Below, piece by piece: positions 15,363 through 25,900 of a DNA stretch of 53,135 bases; the first letter of the stretch is position 1, and each line of letters starts with the position of its first letter. Made by a program: the position numbers and the translations under genes. Origin of the DNA: Clostridiales bacterium GWF2_38_85 (GTDB lineage: Bacteria > Bacillota > Clostridia > Oscillospirales > CAG-382); NCBI GenBank assembly GCA_001797275.1, contig MGOY01000042.1:1-53135 (forward strand). The letters run 5' to 3'. The notes under the pieces are model-generated. The model was not told the origin of the DNA. It made no database searches and saw nothing but the letters and a program-made list of their open reading frames with translations.

Positions 15363-16682
15363 ATGGGACTGCTTGATAGAATAGAAAAAAACAAAGTGGT
15401 TGATACAGAGGAAACAAAGGAAAAAGTTCAGATTATTGATGAATTTTTTGAATTGAAAAATCGGATACACAGCTATGTCATAAGCGAGATCAACAAGCAG
15501 GAGCAAAAGGATATCCCCGATGAGGTCATAAGAAAAATTATTACTCAAGCTGTTGAAGAAAATGGCAGCGGAGTCGGCAAGTCCGAACGCCAAAAAATAC
15601 AGAGCGATGTTTATAATGATATAATGGGGTATGGGCCACTCGAGGAACTATTGCAGGATCCCGAAGTTACAGAAATAATGGTCAACGGTCCAAACAGAGT
15701 TTTTGTTGAAAAGAAGGGAAAAATTCAGCTTACTCCGCTTCGTTTCAGGAACGAAGAGCATGTTATGAATGTTATTGACCGTATCGTTTCAATGATCGGC
15801 AGGCATATAGATGAAGCAAGCCCTATGGTTGACGCAAGGTTGAAAGACGGTTCGCGTGTTAATGCAATCATACCACCTATTTCGCTGGTTGGACCTGTGC
15901 TTACCATAAGAAAATTCTCAAAGAAGCCCATTACGGCTGCCCAACTCATTGAATGGGGCTCAATAACACCGAAGATGATATCTTTCCTTGATGCTTGTGT
16001 CAGAGGAAAGCTTAATATAATAGTCTCCGGAGGTACCGGCAGCGGTAAAACAACACTATTGAATGTACTGTCGGCTTTCATACCTGTTGACGAACGTATT
16101 GTTACAATAGAGGATGCTGCAGAGCTGCAGCTGCATCAGGTGCATCTGATAACGCTTGAGAGCAGGCCTGCAAACCTTGAAGGCAGCGGGCAGATCAACA
16201 TCCGTGCATTGGTAAAAAATGCACTCCGTATGCGTCCTGATAGAATCATTGTTGGTGAGGTTCGTTCGGGTGAGGCGCTGGATATGCTGCAGGCTATGAA
16301 CACAGGTCATGACGGTTCACTTACAACAACCCATGCTAACAGTCCACGTGATACGGTATCAAGGCTTGAAACAATGGTTATGATGGCAGGCATGGAGCTT
16401 CCTCAAAAAGCAATAAGAGAGCAGATTTGTTCGGCTGTAAATATTATTGTGCAACAGTCAAGGCTGCCTGATGGAAGCAGAAAGGTTGTCAAGATAACCG
16501 AGATAACCGGCATGGAAGGCGATGTTGTCAGCATGCAGGACATATTTGTATATGAGACAAACGGAGACAGAGATAATTTTGGTAAGTTTAAAGGTGACTT
16601 CAGAGCAACCGGAATTAAACCGAGATGTCTTGAAAAAATAATAGGAAACGGAGTTGCAGTAACCAATGAATGGTTTCGTTAG
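15363..16682 (+). CDS. Pilus secretion ATPase TadA/CpaF
   Basis: Hexameric secretion ATPase of 439 aa that powers pilus assembly from the cytoplasmic face. Walker A SGGTGSGKTT is at about residues 222-231; the acidic Walker B region appears in DRIIVGEVRSGEALDML, with the histidine box GHDGSLTTTHANSP. Length and motif order match CpaF. It overlaps tadB by 17 bp. GAGGAT precedes the ATG. Confidence 0.95.
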   Translation: MGLLDRIEKNKVVDTEETKEKVQIIDEFFELKNRIHSYVISEINKQEQKDIPDEVIRKIITQAVEENGSGVGKSERQKIQSDVYNDIMGYGPLEELLQDPEVTEIMVNGPNRVFVEKKGKIQLTPLRFRNEEHVMNVIDRIVSMIGRHIDEASPMVDARLKDGSRVNAIIPPISLVGPVLTIRKFSKKPITAAQLIEWGSITPKMISFLDACVRGKLNIIVSGGTGSGKTTLLNVLSAFIPVDERIVTIEDAAELQLHQVHLITLESRPANLEGSGQINIRALVKNALRMRPDRIIVGEVRSGEALDMLQAMNTGHDGSLTTTHANSPRDTVSRLETMVMMAGMELPQKAIREQICSAVNIIVQQSRLPDGSRKVVKITEITGMEGDVVSMQDIFVYETNGDRDNFGKFKGDFRATGIKPRCLEKIIGNGVAVTNEWFR

Positions 16683-17619
16683 CGTTGCTTATTTAATAAT
16701 AGTAAGCATATTAAGCGTCATATTGATTTTTCTGCTTATTGTAATTCTGCTTCGGTATATTTATTGCGATAAATTGATTGTCGAAAAGCGTATGACAGAT
16801 CTTTTTAGTGATGAACAGCAAAAAGCTGAAATTAAAGCCGAAATAAAAAAGAAGAAAAAAAACCGGAAGTTGAAATATGGTAAAAGTATCGCAAACGAGC
16901 TTCAAACAGCCGGACTTCTTATAAGACCTGAGGAATTTATAACAATATGGATTATACTTTGCTTTGTACCAGCCGGACTGATTGCGTTAATCACCGGGAA
17001 TGCCGTGTTTTCGCTGTTGTTCGGATTGGTGGGAATAATCCTTCCGCCCTGGTATTTGAAAAAGCAGAAAAAAAAGAGAATAACCGCATTTGAGAATCAG
17101 CTTGGTGATGCGCTTGTTGTTATGTGCAACTGCCTGCGTTCGGGGTTGACATTGAACCAAGCGTTTGAAACTATAGCAACCGAGATGAGTGAACCTTTGT
17201 CGAAGGAATTTATGAGAGTTTGTACCGAAACGAAGTATGGCACACCGATCGAAAAAGCTCTTAATGCAATGGTTGACCGCATCGGCAGCGATGACTTGAT
17301 GCTGACCATTTCGGCAATAAACATACAAAGACAGGTCGGCGGTAACCTGTCGGAGATATTACAAAGTATTTCGGATACAATCAAAGGCAGGTTAAAATTG
17401 AAAAGCGAGATAAAAGTACTTACCGCAACAGGCAGAATATCAGGGCTTGTAATAGGACTGCTGCCGGTCGGATTGGGATTTATGATTTTTTTACTCAATC
17501 CTTCGTATATGTTAGGTTTTATTGAGTCAGGGATAGGGCGAATGCTGCTTGGACTTTGCGTTGTAATGGAAACAATAGGGTTTCTTGTGGTAAAGAAGAT
17601 AATCAGTATAAAATACTAA
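16666..17619 (+). CDS. Tad inner-membrane platform protein TadB
   Basis: Protein of 317 aa with an N-terminal helix (9-30), a lysine-rich cytoplasmic stretch (EIKKKKKNRKLK), two helices near residues 90-125, the T2SSF cytoplasmic domain (LGDALVVMCNCLRSGLTLNQAFE and GGNLSEILQSI) and two C-terminal helices. It should pair with TadC to form the platform driven by the ATPase. It overlaps the ATPase gene by 17 bp. Confidence 0.92.
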   Translation: MNGFVSVAYLIIVSILSVILIFLLIVILLRYIYCDKLIVEKRMTDLFSDEQQKAEIKAEIKKKKKNRKLKYGKSIANELQTAGLLIRPEEFITIWIILCFVPAGLIALITGNAVFSLLFGLVGIILPPWYLKKQKKKRITAFENQLGDALVVMCNCLRSGLTLNQAFETIATEMSEPLSKEFMRVCTETKYGTPIEKALNAMVDRIGSDDLMLTISAINIQRQVGGNLSEILQSISDTIKGRLKLKSEIKVLTATGRISGLVIGLLPVGLGFMIFLLNPSYMLGFIESGIGRMLLGLCVVMETIGFLVVKKIISIKY

Positions 17620-17631
17620 GTATATAAAAGT

Positions 17632-17723
17632 AACAAATGAATTTCCAAAACCATTCGAGAAAAGTTAATGCTTTTTGGTTTTTTCAAATGATATAATCCC
17701 TATTCATTTGTTAGTTTAATATA
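17632..17723. repeat. 92-bp palindromic intergenic repeat, copy A (contains a terminator-like hairpin)
   Basis: AACAAATGAAT (17632-17642) and ATTCATTTGTT (17702-17712) form an outer 11-bp inverted repeat. Inside is a hairpin with AAAACCA (17647-17653) and TGGTTTT (17676-17682) ending in a T run. The final 22 bp (17702-17723) recur exactly at 33001-33022. It separates tadB from tadC and could reduce downstream transcription. Confidence 0.65.
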
Positions 17724-17737
17724 GAAAGGCTGTAAAG

Positions 17738-18652
17738 ATGGAGCTTCTGGTTATATCGGTTTCGGTTCTGATGTTCGTAATAATAACAATAGCCTTATCA
17801 CCGATAGGGCAGAATATTGATATAAAGAACAAAAGGCTCGGTCAGGTTGCTAATAAGAAAAAAGAAATATTTGATGAGCTTGATCTTTCGATATACAAGC
17901 GTTTTATCGCTCCGCAGATAAACAGGATAACCGAATACCTTTCAAAAAGAAAAAAGTCAAAAACCAAGAAATCGGACAACTCTATTCTTGCAAAAGAATT
18001 ACGTTATGCAGGAATCAGAATGGATCCCGATGAATATGTTTTTATAAAGAATGCTATTATTACACCTATTCTTCTGCTTGCAGTTTTCACAGCGCTTGCG
18101 ATTGATGCGGACAGCATCGGTAAGTTCCTTATAATGTTGATCGGAGTTATACTCTGGGTGCTTGTTCCCCGGTATTTTCTGATTATTAAGGTAAATACAA
18201 GACAGAATTCAATAAAATATCAACTCCCTGATGTGCTCGATTTATTATGTGTCAGTATCGAAGCGGGACTTGGCTTTGATGCAGCATTACTCAAGATATC
18301 CGAAAAGATGGATGGACCTCTGATAGATGAGTTAATGACTCTATACCGTGAAATACAGATGGGGAAGTCACGCAGAGAGGCACTCAAGGATTTCTCGGAC
18401 TGTAGCTCGGTCAATGAGCTGAAAAGCTTTACATCGGCAATAATCCAGGCGGATAAGCTTGGAATTCCGATAAAAAATATATTGAAAATACAATCTGAAC
18501 AGCTAAGAACTGCAAGGCGCCAGGCAGCGCAGGAAAAGGGTATGAAATCACCTATCAAAATGATGCTTCCGATGGTAATCTTTATATTCCCGGTTATATT
18601 TATAATTCTGCTCGGGCCTACAATAATACAGCTGATACAGCAATTTAAATAA
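17738..18652 (+). CDS. Tad inner-membrane platform protein TadC
   Basis: Protein of 304 aa, second T2SSF platform subunit. There is an N-terminal helix (2-22), two helices at about 105-150, the conserved segment LPDVLDLLCVSIEAGLGFDA, DGPLIDELMTLYREIQMGKSRREAL, and a last helix near 275-300. GAAAGGCTG precedes the start. The gap from tadB (118 bp) is filled by a palindromic repeat with a terminator-like hairpin, unlike the tight spacing elsewhere in the operon. Confidence 0.92.
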   Translation: MELLVISVSVLMFVIITIALSPIGQNIDIKNKRLGQVANKKKEIFDELDLSIYKRFIAPQINRITEYLSKRKKSKTKKSDNSILAKELRYAGIRMDPDEYVFIKNAIITPILLLAVFTALAIDADSIGKFLIMLIGVILWVLVPRYFLIIKVNTRQNSIKYQLPDVLDLLCVSIEAGLGFDAALLKISEKMDGPLIDELMTLYREIQMGKSRREALKDFSDCSSVNELKSFTSAIIQADKLGIPIKNILKIQSEQLRTARRQAAQEKGMKSPIKMMLPMVIFIFPVIFIILLGPTIIQLIQQFK

Positions 18653-18658
18653 TAAGTG

Positions 18659-18684
18659 GAGTTCTAAGTAAACTTTCAGAACTC
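18659..18684 (+). promoter_or_regulatory. Hairpin between tadC and the DUF192 gene
   Basis: GAGTTCT and AGAACTC form a 7-bp stem over a 12-nt loop without a T tract, so it is more likely an mRNA stability element than a terminator. Confidence 0.35.
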
Positions 18685-18702
18685 TATGCAACGGTGAAAT
18701 GA

Positions 18703-19077
18703 ATGGCTATAAATATGAAAAAGACAGCAGTAATAAAAAAAGGCGAACAGAATATAATCGAGGTCTTTCTTGCAGATAACTTTTTTAGCAGGCTTTTTGG
18801 GTTGCTGCCGACAAAACAGCTTGACTATGACAGCGGACTTCTGATCGTACCTTGCAGACAGGTTCATACCTTCAATATGAAATATCCGATCGATGTGGTA
18901 TTCCTATCTGAGATAAATGTTATTGTACATATCGAAGAAAATATGAATCCAAATAAAATGACAAAATATTACAGAGAAGCAAAAAGTGTACTTGAAATTG
19001 CAGCTGGGACAGCAAAAAGAAAAGGGCTAAATTCAGGTACTGCATTAACAATCGAGAGGGAGAAAGAGAGAGTTTAA
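18703..19077 (+). CDS. DUF192 family protein
   Basis: Protein of 124 aa with the DUF192 pattern: FFSRLFGLLPTKQ, then CRQVHTFNMKYPIDVVFL, and the C-terminal VLEIAAGTAKRKGLNSG. The biochemical role of DUF192 is unknown. It has no signal peptide, unlike many relatives. It follows tadC and is one base ahead of the coiled-coil gene, so it is probably a passenger or accessory of the Tad operon. An in-frame ATG at 18715 is an alternative start. Confidence 0.85.
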   Translation: MAINMKKTAVIKKGEQNIIEVFLADNFFSRLFGLLPTKQLDYDSGLLIVPCRQVHTFNMKYPIDVVFLSEINVIVHIEENMNPNKMTKYYREAKSVLEIAAGTAKRKGLNSGTALTIEREKERV

Positions 19078-19078
19078 T

Positions 19079-19684
19079 ATGGAAGAAATCAGAGGAATGA
19101 TAGTCGATAACGAAGAGAAGAAATTTAAAAAAAGCACCTTCGGTTTTGATAAAAAGGATGTGCTTGAATATATCGAAGTTCTTGAGCAGAGTCATAAAAC
19201 GGCTATATTTAATTATGAAAAGAAAATTTCCGAACAAACAAATGCTCTGACTATGGCGATACGCGAAAAAGATACACTTGCTGTAAAGGCAGAAGAACTT
19301 GAGAAGCAACTGCAAATACTCAGCGGTGGTGTTGATGAAGAAAAATCGAAGATAATCGCTGAAAACCATGCACTCAAGCAACAGATAGATGAGCTTCTTG
19401 AATACAAAAACAAGAATGATTTGTTGAACAGTGAAATAGTCGAGCTGAAAACACGTTGTGAATTTATAGAAAGCGAAAGACAGGGTTTGAATGACACCAT
19501 TGTTGAAAAAGAAGGCATTATTCTTGAGCTTTACAAGAAAAATTCCGAGTCCGAGCGTCAACTGAAAACCGAAATTGAAAGACTGAAAACCCAATATGAA
19601 AGCCTGCGTAAGGTTCAGCTATATAATATACAGAACGCAAAAGAGAACCTTACAAAATTGATGAATACAATCGAACATTTATAA
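19079..19684 (+). CDS. DivIVA-like coiled-coil protein
   Basis: Protein of 201 aa, almost entirely coiled coil from residue 35 to 195. The N-terminal segment KKSTFGFDKKDVLEYIEVLE resembles the DivIVA/GpsB membrane-targeting region (F, G and the DVxEYxxxL pattern). DivIVA proteins mark poles or septa. Being last in the pilus operon, it could position the pilus machinery at a pole together with TadZ; this is inference. Translation is likely coupled to the DUF192 gene because the start is one base after its stop. Confidence 0.65.
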   Translation: MEEIRGMIVDNEEKKFKKSTFGFDKKDVLEYIEVLEQSHKTAIFNYEKKISEQTNALTMAIREKDTLAVKAEELEKQLQILSGGVDEEKSKIIAENHALKQQIDELLEYKNKNDLLNSEIVELKTRCEFIESERQGLNDTIVEKEGIILELYKKNSESERQLKTEIERLKTQYESLRKVQLYNIQNAKENLTKLMNTIEHL

Positions 19685-19722
19685 ATCCCTCCCTGAAATT
19701 TCTTGTCAATTTAATTGCACAC

Positions 19723-19752
19723 AAAAAATCCGATCAAGTGACCGGATTTTTT
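19723..19752. terminator. Bidirectional terminator closing the Tad operon
   Basis: AAAAAATCCG (19723-19732) pairs with CGGATTTTTT (19743-19752) over a 10-nt loop. It gives a T run in both directions and so serves the pilus operon and the convergent methyltransferase gene. Confidence 0.9.
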
Positions 19753-19757
19753 GCTGT

Positions 19758-20885
19758 TTATTTACAGTATTTATTAACACATTCATAACCATATTTGAGA
19801 TATAAAAGCAGATTATCGATATATTTTTGATCGGGGAAGGGATATTCCATGAAACCGGCTGACGGACATAATATGAACCTGCCGCCCTTACTTCCGGCCT
19901 CAACGCAGACATCAATTAAAAATTTTAAGTGATCTGGTTCGGCTTGAAGTATTTCCTGTATTTCGATATTGCCCTCAAGTCCGATTCTACTACCGAATTT
20001 ATTTACGATATCATCCATAACAACATCACCATTCGGAGCCGGCTCAAGCGGATTGAGGATGTCAACGCCCATGTCAATATATTTTTCGATGAAATTACCA
20101 ACCTTGCCGTGGCAATGCACCCAAACATAGCCGCCGTTGTTGTGTATCAGATCGCAGAGCGGTTTATCATATTTCAAAACGAAATCATCGAAATCGGCAG
20201 GCGACATCAATGGTGGGATAAAGAGCTCAGGACCGACCCAACTGAAAGGCGCTTTTATACCTGCATCTATTACAGCTTTCGTATGATTGTAAATTCTTTT
20301 AGCATAAACAGAGATAATTTCATCAATTAATTCTCTCGAATCAAAACTCATTATTGCGAGAGTCTCAGACCCTGTCATTCTCTGAAGTGAATATGCTGGG
20401 TGCTCAAGTCCGACCATAACAACTCCGCGATCTCCCATAACTCTGACAGTTTCATCATGATTGCTCTGGAACGGAATTGGCTCATATGGTATTGACAGTA
20501 GCTTTTTCAGGTCAGCCTCGTCTTTGACGGCATATTCAGTTGTCATACCCGGTTCACCGACAGTCGAAAAACGGTAAACAGAATGTAAGTCGCCTAATGG
20601 AGTGTGGTAGGTAGTATGATGTTCAACCCATGTTGGTTCAGCAGTTTTCTTTTCAACAGTTTCTATAATATTACCAATATTTTTTCCGCAGTATGCATCA
20701 AAGGGACTATAGCTGTTTCCGAACAGATCGGATATATCCGAAGCTTGTTGTGCAACAGGCTTATACATCGGATTTAGCAGCCAATCACCATTGTTGTATT
20801 TATTTGCTCCCCATAATTTTAATGCCGGACGGTCAACCTCTTTATTCATAAACAACCGCATAATTCGTTCGTTTGATGTCAACAT
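19758..20885 (-). CDS. Uroporphyrinogen decarboxylase-fold (MtaA/MtbA-like) protein 1
   Basis: TIM-barrel protein of 375 aa in the URO-D superfamily, which includes heme-pathway decarboxylases and zinc-dependent methylcobamide methyltransferases. The N-terminus MLTSNERIMRLFMNKEVDRP and the segment WVHCHGKVGNFIEKYIDMGV, with histidines and a cysteine that could bind zinc, favour the methyltransferase-like branch. The start at 20885 is chosen because AAAGGA is spaced for it; an ATG at 20903 overlaps that site. It is divergent from a second family member at 21201. No corrinoid protein or other heme gene is beside it, so the substrate is unknown. Confidence 0.8.
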   Translation of the reverse strand: MLTSNERIMRLFMNKEVDRPALKLWGANKYNNGDWLLNPMYKPVAQQASDISDLFGNSYSPFDAYCGKNIGNIIETVEKKTAEPTWVEHHTTYHTPLGDLHSVYRFSTVGEPGMTTEYAVKDEADLKKLLSIPYEPIPFQSNHDETVRVMGDRGVVMVGLEHPAYSLQRMTGSETLAIMSFDSRELIDEIISVYAKRIYNHTKAVIDAGIKAPFSWVGPELFIPPLMSPADFDDFVLKYDKPLCDLIHNNGGYVWVHCHGKVGNFIEKYIDMGVDILNPLEPAPNGDVVMDDIVNKFGSRIGLEGNIEIQEILQAEPDHLKFLIDVCVEAGSKGGRFILCPSAGFMEYPFPDQKYIDNLLLYLKYGYECVNKYCK

Positions 20886-21079
20886 ATGATTAAATCCTTT
20901 CATATCTAAAATACCTTATGTATCATATCAATTTTCGTGGTATTTGTATATAAGAATATTTTCTTTTTTAGTAAGTTTTCATTTTAATTAAAAAAATACT
21001 AATATGCTTATATAAAATGATTTATGGATATGGTAGAATGCCCTTGAAATAAGGTTATTTATATAAATGGAGTTTTAAA

Positions 21080-21200
21080 GTTTGAAAGATATATATTTCA
21101 AACTACGGTTTTGTGCTTTTTCGCTATACAGAGTGGCGATATTTTAGCAAAGTTAAACACGTCACAATTCCCACTCATAAAAGAAGGAATGGTCATAATT
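21080..21200 (+). repeat. Structured RBS-proximal repeat, copy 1
   Basis: A 121-bp element directly in front of the second URO-D gene. It starts with an 8-bp hairpin GTTTGAAA (21080-21087)/TTTCAAAC (21096-21103), has a second hairpin around TCGCTA/TGGCGA (about 21120-21139), and ends with ACAATTCCCACTCA and AAGAAGGAATGG, which supplies the ribosome-binding site of the gene at 21201. Most of the sequence recurs at 42288-42443. The rest of 20886-21079 is AT-rich with no clear gene. Confidence 0.75.
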
Positions 21201-22211
21201 ATGAATAAAACAAAAAACATGAAAGAATGGGTTAATTCCATTATAAACAAGAAGAATAAAAAAGTAATACCTGTTTTGACTTTTCCGGGCGCGGATTTAT
21301 TCGGTTATACTGTCAGAGAGATGCTAACCGACAGCGATAAACAAGCAAGAGTCATAAAAGCGATTGCAGAACGCACAGATGCCGAAGCCGTTTTCGGTTT
21401 TATGGATTTATCAGTAGAAGCCGAATGCTTCGGAGCAGAAATCAGGGTAACAGAAGATGAAGTTCCGACTGTAATCGGAAGGATTATTGGAAATATCGAC
21501 GATGTTTATAAATTGAAGCTGCCCGAACTTAATGACAGAGCGAAAACTTATGTAGAAACAATTGGGAAAGCGATAAAAATGATTGATAATATTCCGGTAT
21601 TCGGAAATGTTATCGGTCCGTTTTCGCTTGCCGGCAGACTTATGGACATAACAGAAATTATAATCAATTGCTTCGATTACCCTGAACAGGTCGAGCATCT
21701 GCTCGATATAGCCTCGGACTTTATCATAAGGTATTGCCTTGAGTTCAGGAAAGCGGGAGCAAATGGTGTTATTCTTGCTGAACCACTTGCGGGAATGCTT
21801 TCGCCTGATATGGCAGGTGAATTCTCAGCTCCTTATGTAAAGAAAATTATCGAGGCTACCCAGAACGATAACTTTATAATAATATATCACAATTGCGGCA
21901 ACAACACTGTTGAGATGACTGGTTCAATCCTTTCGACAGGTGCATTGGTGTACCATTTGGGCAACGCAATTAATATGTTGAAAATGTTGAAAAGAATGCC
22001 ATCTGATAAAATTATCATGGGAAACATCGATCCGGTCGGTGTATTGAAAAACGGCACACCTGAAACTGTAACAATAGAAACAAAAACACTTCTTTGCGAA
22101 TGCGGTAGTTATAAAAATTTCGTAATTTCATCGGGCTGCGATATACCACCGAAAACTCCCTGGGATAATATCGACGCATTTATAAAAACAGCAACTGATT
22201 ATTATAAATAA
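21201..22211 (+). CDS. MtaA/CmuA-like methylcobamide methyltransferase (URO-D family) protein 2
   Basis: TIM-barrel protein of 336 aa. The zinc-site pattern HxC...C of MtaA/MtbA methylcobamide:CoM methyltransferases is visible as YHNCGNN (about residue 232) and SSGCDIPP (about 312). These enzymes move methyl groups between a corrinoid protein and a thiol or pterin. The start at 21201 is fixed by AGAAGGAATGG about 10 bp upstream. It is divergent from another URO-D protein; no corrinoid-binding protein lies in the window, so its partner is elsewhere. A strong terminator follows. Confidence 0.85.
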   Translation: MNKTKNMKEWVNSIINKKNKKVIPVLTFPGADLFGYTVREMLTDSDKQARVIKAIAERTDAEAVFGFMDLSVEAECFGAEIRVTEDEVPTVIGRIIGNIDDVYKLKLPELNDRAKTYVETIGKAIKMIDNIPVFGNVIGPFSLAGRLMDITEIIINCFDYPEQVEHLLDIASDFIIRYCLEFRKAGANGVILAEPLAGMLSPDMAGEFSAPYVKKIIEATQNDNFIIIYHNCGNNTVEMTGSILSTGALVYHLGNAINMLKMLKRMPSDKIIMGNIDPVGVLKNGTPETVTIETKTLLCECGSYKNFVISSGCDIPPKTPWDNIDAFIKTATDYYK

Positions 22212-22245
22212 AATTTCGGCAGTGGAGTATATTAATATAATTCAT

Positions 22246-22282
22246 AAATGCGGTTAACCTCCGCATTTATTTTGTTGCTTTT
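22246..22282 (+). terminator. Intrinsic terminator after the MtaA-like gene
   Basis: AAATGCGG (22246-22253) and CCGCATTT (22261-22268) form a perfect 8-bp stem followed by ATTTTGTTGCTTTT. Confidence 0.9.
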
Positions 22283-22285
22283 ATA

Positions 22286-22314
22286 TTGACAAGAACAATA
22301 ATGTCGTGTAAAAT
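22286..22314 (+). promoter_or_regulatory. Promoter of the V-ATPase operon
   Basis: TTGACA (22286-22291) and TAAAAT (22309-22314) are 17 bp apart, just after the preceding terminator and about 105 bp before the first ATPase gene. Confidence 0.75.
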
Positions 22315-22418
22315 ATAATGAGTGTTTGTTTGATTTTTATTGTGATAGCACTATATATTTATTTATCTTTTTTCTTGTCGATATATAAATTACAGAATAA
22401 TAAAGGAATGGATGTCAT

Positions 22419-22730
22419 ATGCAGGACAATATAATTGCTGAAATAAAACAAATAGAAGAGCAGGCAGAGCTTAATGCCAAAGATGCTGTGCAGAAAGCAG
22501 CCGAAATTGTCAACGAAGCTCGAATTGCCATGCAAAAAACATCAAAAACCGCATATGATAATGCTATAAAAAAGGTCGGTGAAATACTTACCGAAGCTGA
22601 AAAGCAAGCTGCCGAATTGACGCAGAAGATAGTCAGTTCCGGCAAGATAGAAACAGACAAGCTCTGTGAAAAATCAAAGCAAAATGCAAACAATGCAATT
22701 GATTTTATATTGAAAGATATAATTATCTAA
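22419..22730 (+). CDS. V-type ATPase subunit G/H (peripheral stalk)
   Basis: Protein of 103 aa, an Ala/Glu/Lys-rich single coiled coil (AEIVNEARIAM, GEILTEAEKQAAELTQKI). By size, composition and position as first gene of the operon it is the stalk subunit that pairs with subunit E to form the stator of archaeal-type and bacterial V-ATPases. Sequence identity in this family is low, so assignment leans on context. Confidence 0.8.
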   Translation: MQDNIIAEIKQIEEQAELNAKDAVQKAAEIVNEARIAMQKTSKTAYDNAIKKVGEILTEAEKQAAELTQKIVSSGKIETDKLCEKSKQNANNAIDFILKDIII

Positions 22731-22778
22731 AAAGTATATAACTCATAAAATATTTGAAAGGAGCAAAGCAGTAATACT

Positions 22779-25236
<2,458 letters not shown>

Positions 25237-25267
25237 CTACTGATTAAAACAGAAAAGGAATATATTT

Positions 25268-25870
25268 ATGAACGGTATTGAAAGCATTAAAAAAAGAATA
25301 AACGAGAAAAGCGAAGCAGAATGTACCGGGATTTTGGAAAAGGCCAAAAAAGAAGCGGATTCGATTATAGAAAAGCAAAAAGCTGACAGTGCTGCTCAGG
25401 TTGAAGCTATTATCGTTAAAGCGACGAAGAAAGCTGAGCAGAATCTGCATGTTGCTGAAACAGCGGCGCATCTCTCTGTTAAAAGAGATGTTCTTATTGC
25501 GAAAAGACAGGTTATTAGCTCTGTTTTTAAGGCTGCAATTGATAAGCTTTGTAATCTTGACGCAGCAGAATATAAAAAGGTGCTGTTTGCTTTGATCGAA
25601 AAATGCAATACAAATGAAAATGACATATTGAGAATCAGCAATAATACATGCATCAAACTTGGTAACAATGTCGGCGATGAGTTGAATGCTGCTTTGAAGG
25701 CTATGGGGAAACCAACCGTCAGAATCGGTGAGCCAACTGATGAATTTGTGGGAGGTTTTATACTGGAGTCGAAAGTAAGCAGACAGATATGTTCATATGA
25801 GGGTTTAATTGAATCAAAGCGTGAAGAACTCGAATCGAAAGTAGCTGATATTCTGTTTGGTGAGAATTAA
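25268..25870 (+). CDS. ntpE: V-type ATPase subunit E (peripheral stalk)
   Basis: Protein of 200 aa with a long Lys/Glu/Ala-rich N-terminal coiled coil (to about residue 90) and a globular C-terminal domain that contacts the catalytic head (RIGEPTDEFVGGFILES is the typical late motif). It forms the stator with the G/H subunit encoded first in the operon. AGAAAAGGAA precedes the start. Confidence 0.9.
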   Translation: MNGIESIKKRINEKSEAECTGILEKAKKEADSIIEKQKADSAAQVEAIIVKATKKAEQNLHVAETAAHLSVKRDVLIAKRQVISSVFKAAIDKLCNLDAAEYKKVLFALIEKCNTNENDILRISNNTCIKLGNNVGDELNAALKAMGKPTVRIGEPTDEFVGGFILESKVSRQICSYEGLIESKREELESKVADILFGEN

Positions 25871-25900
25871 TAATTGCTTTATGCGGAAGGGTGAGGTGTA

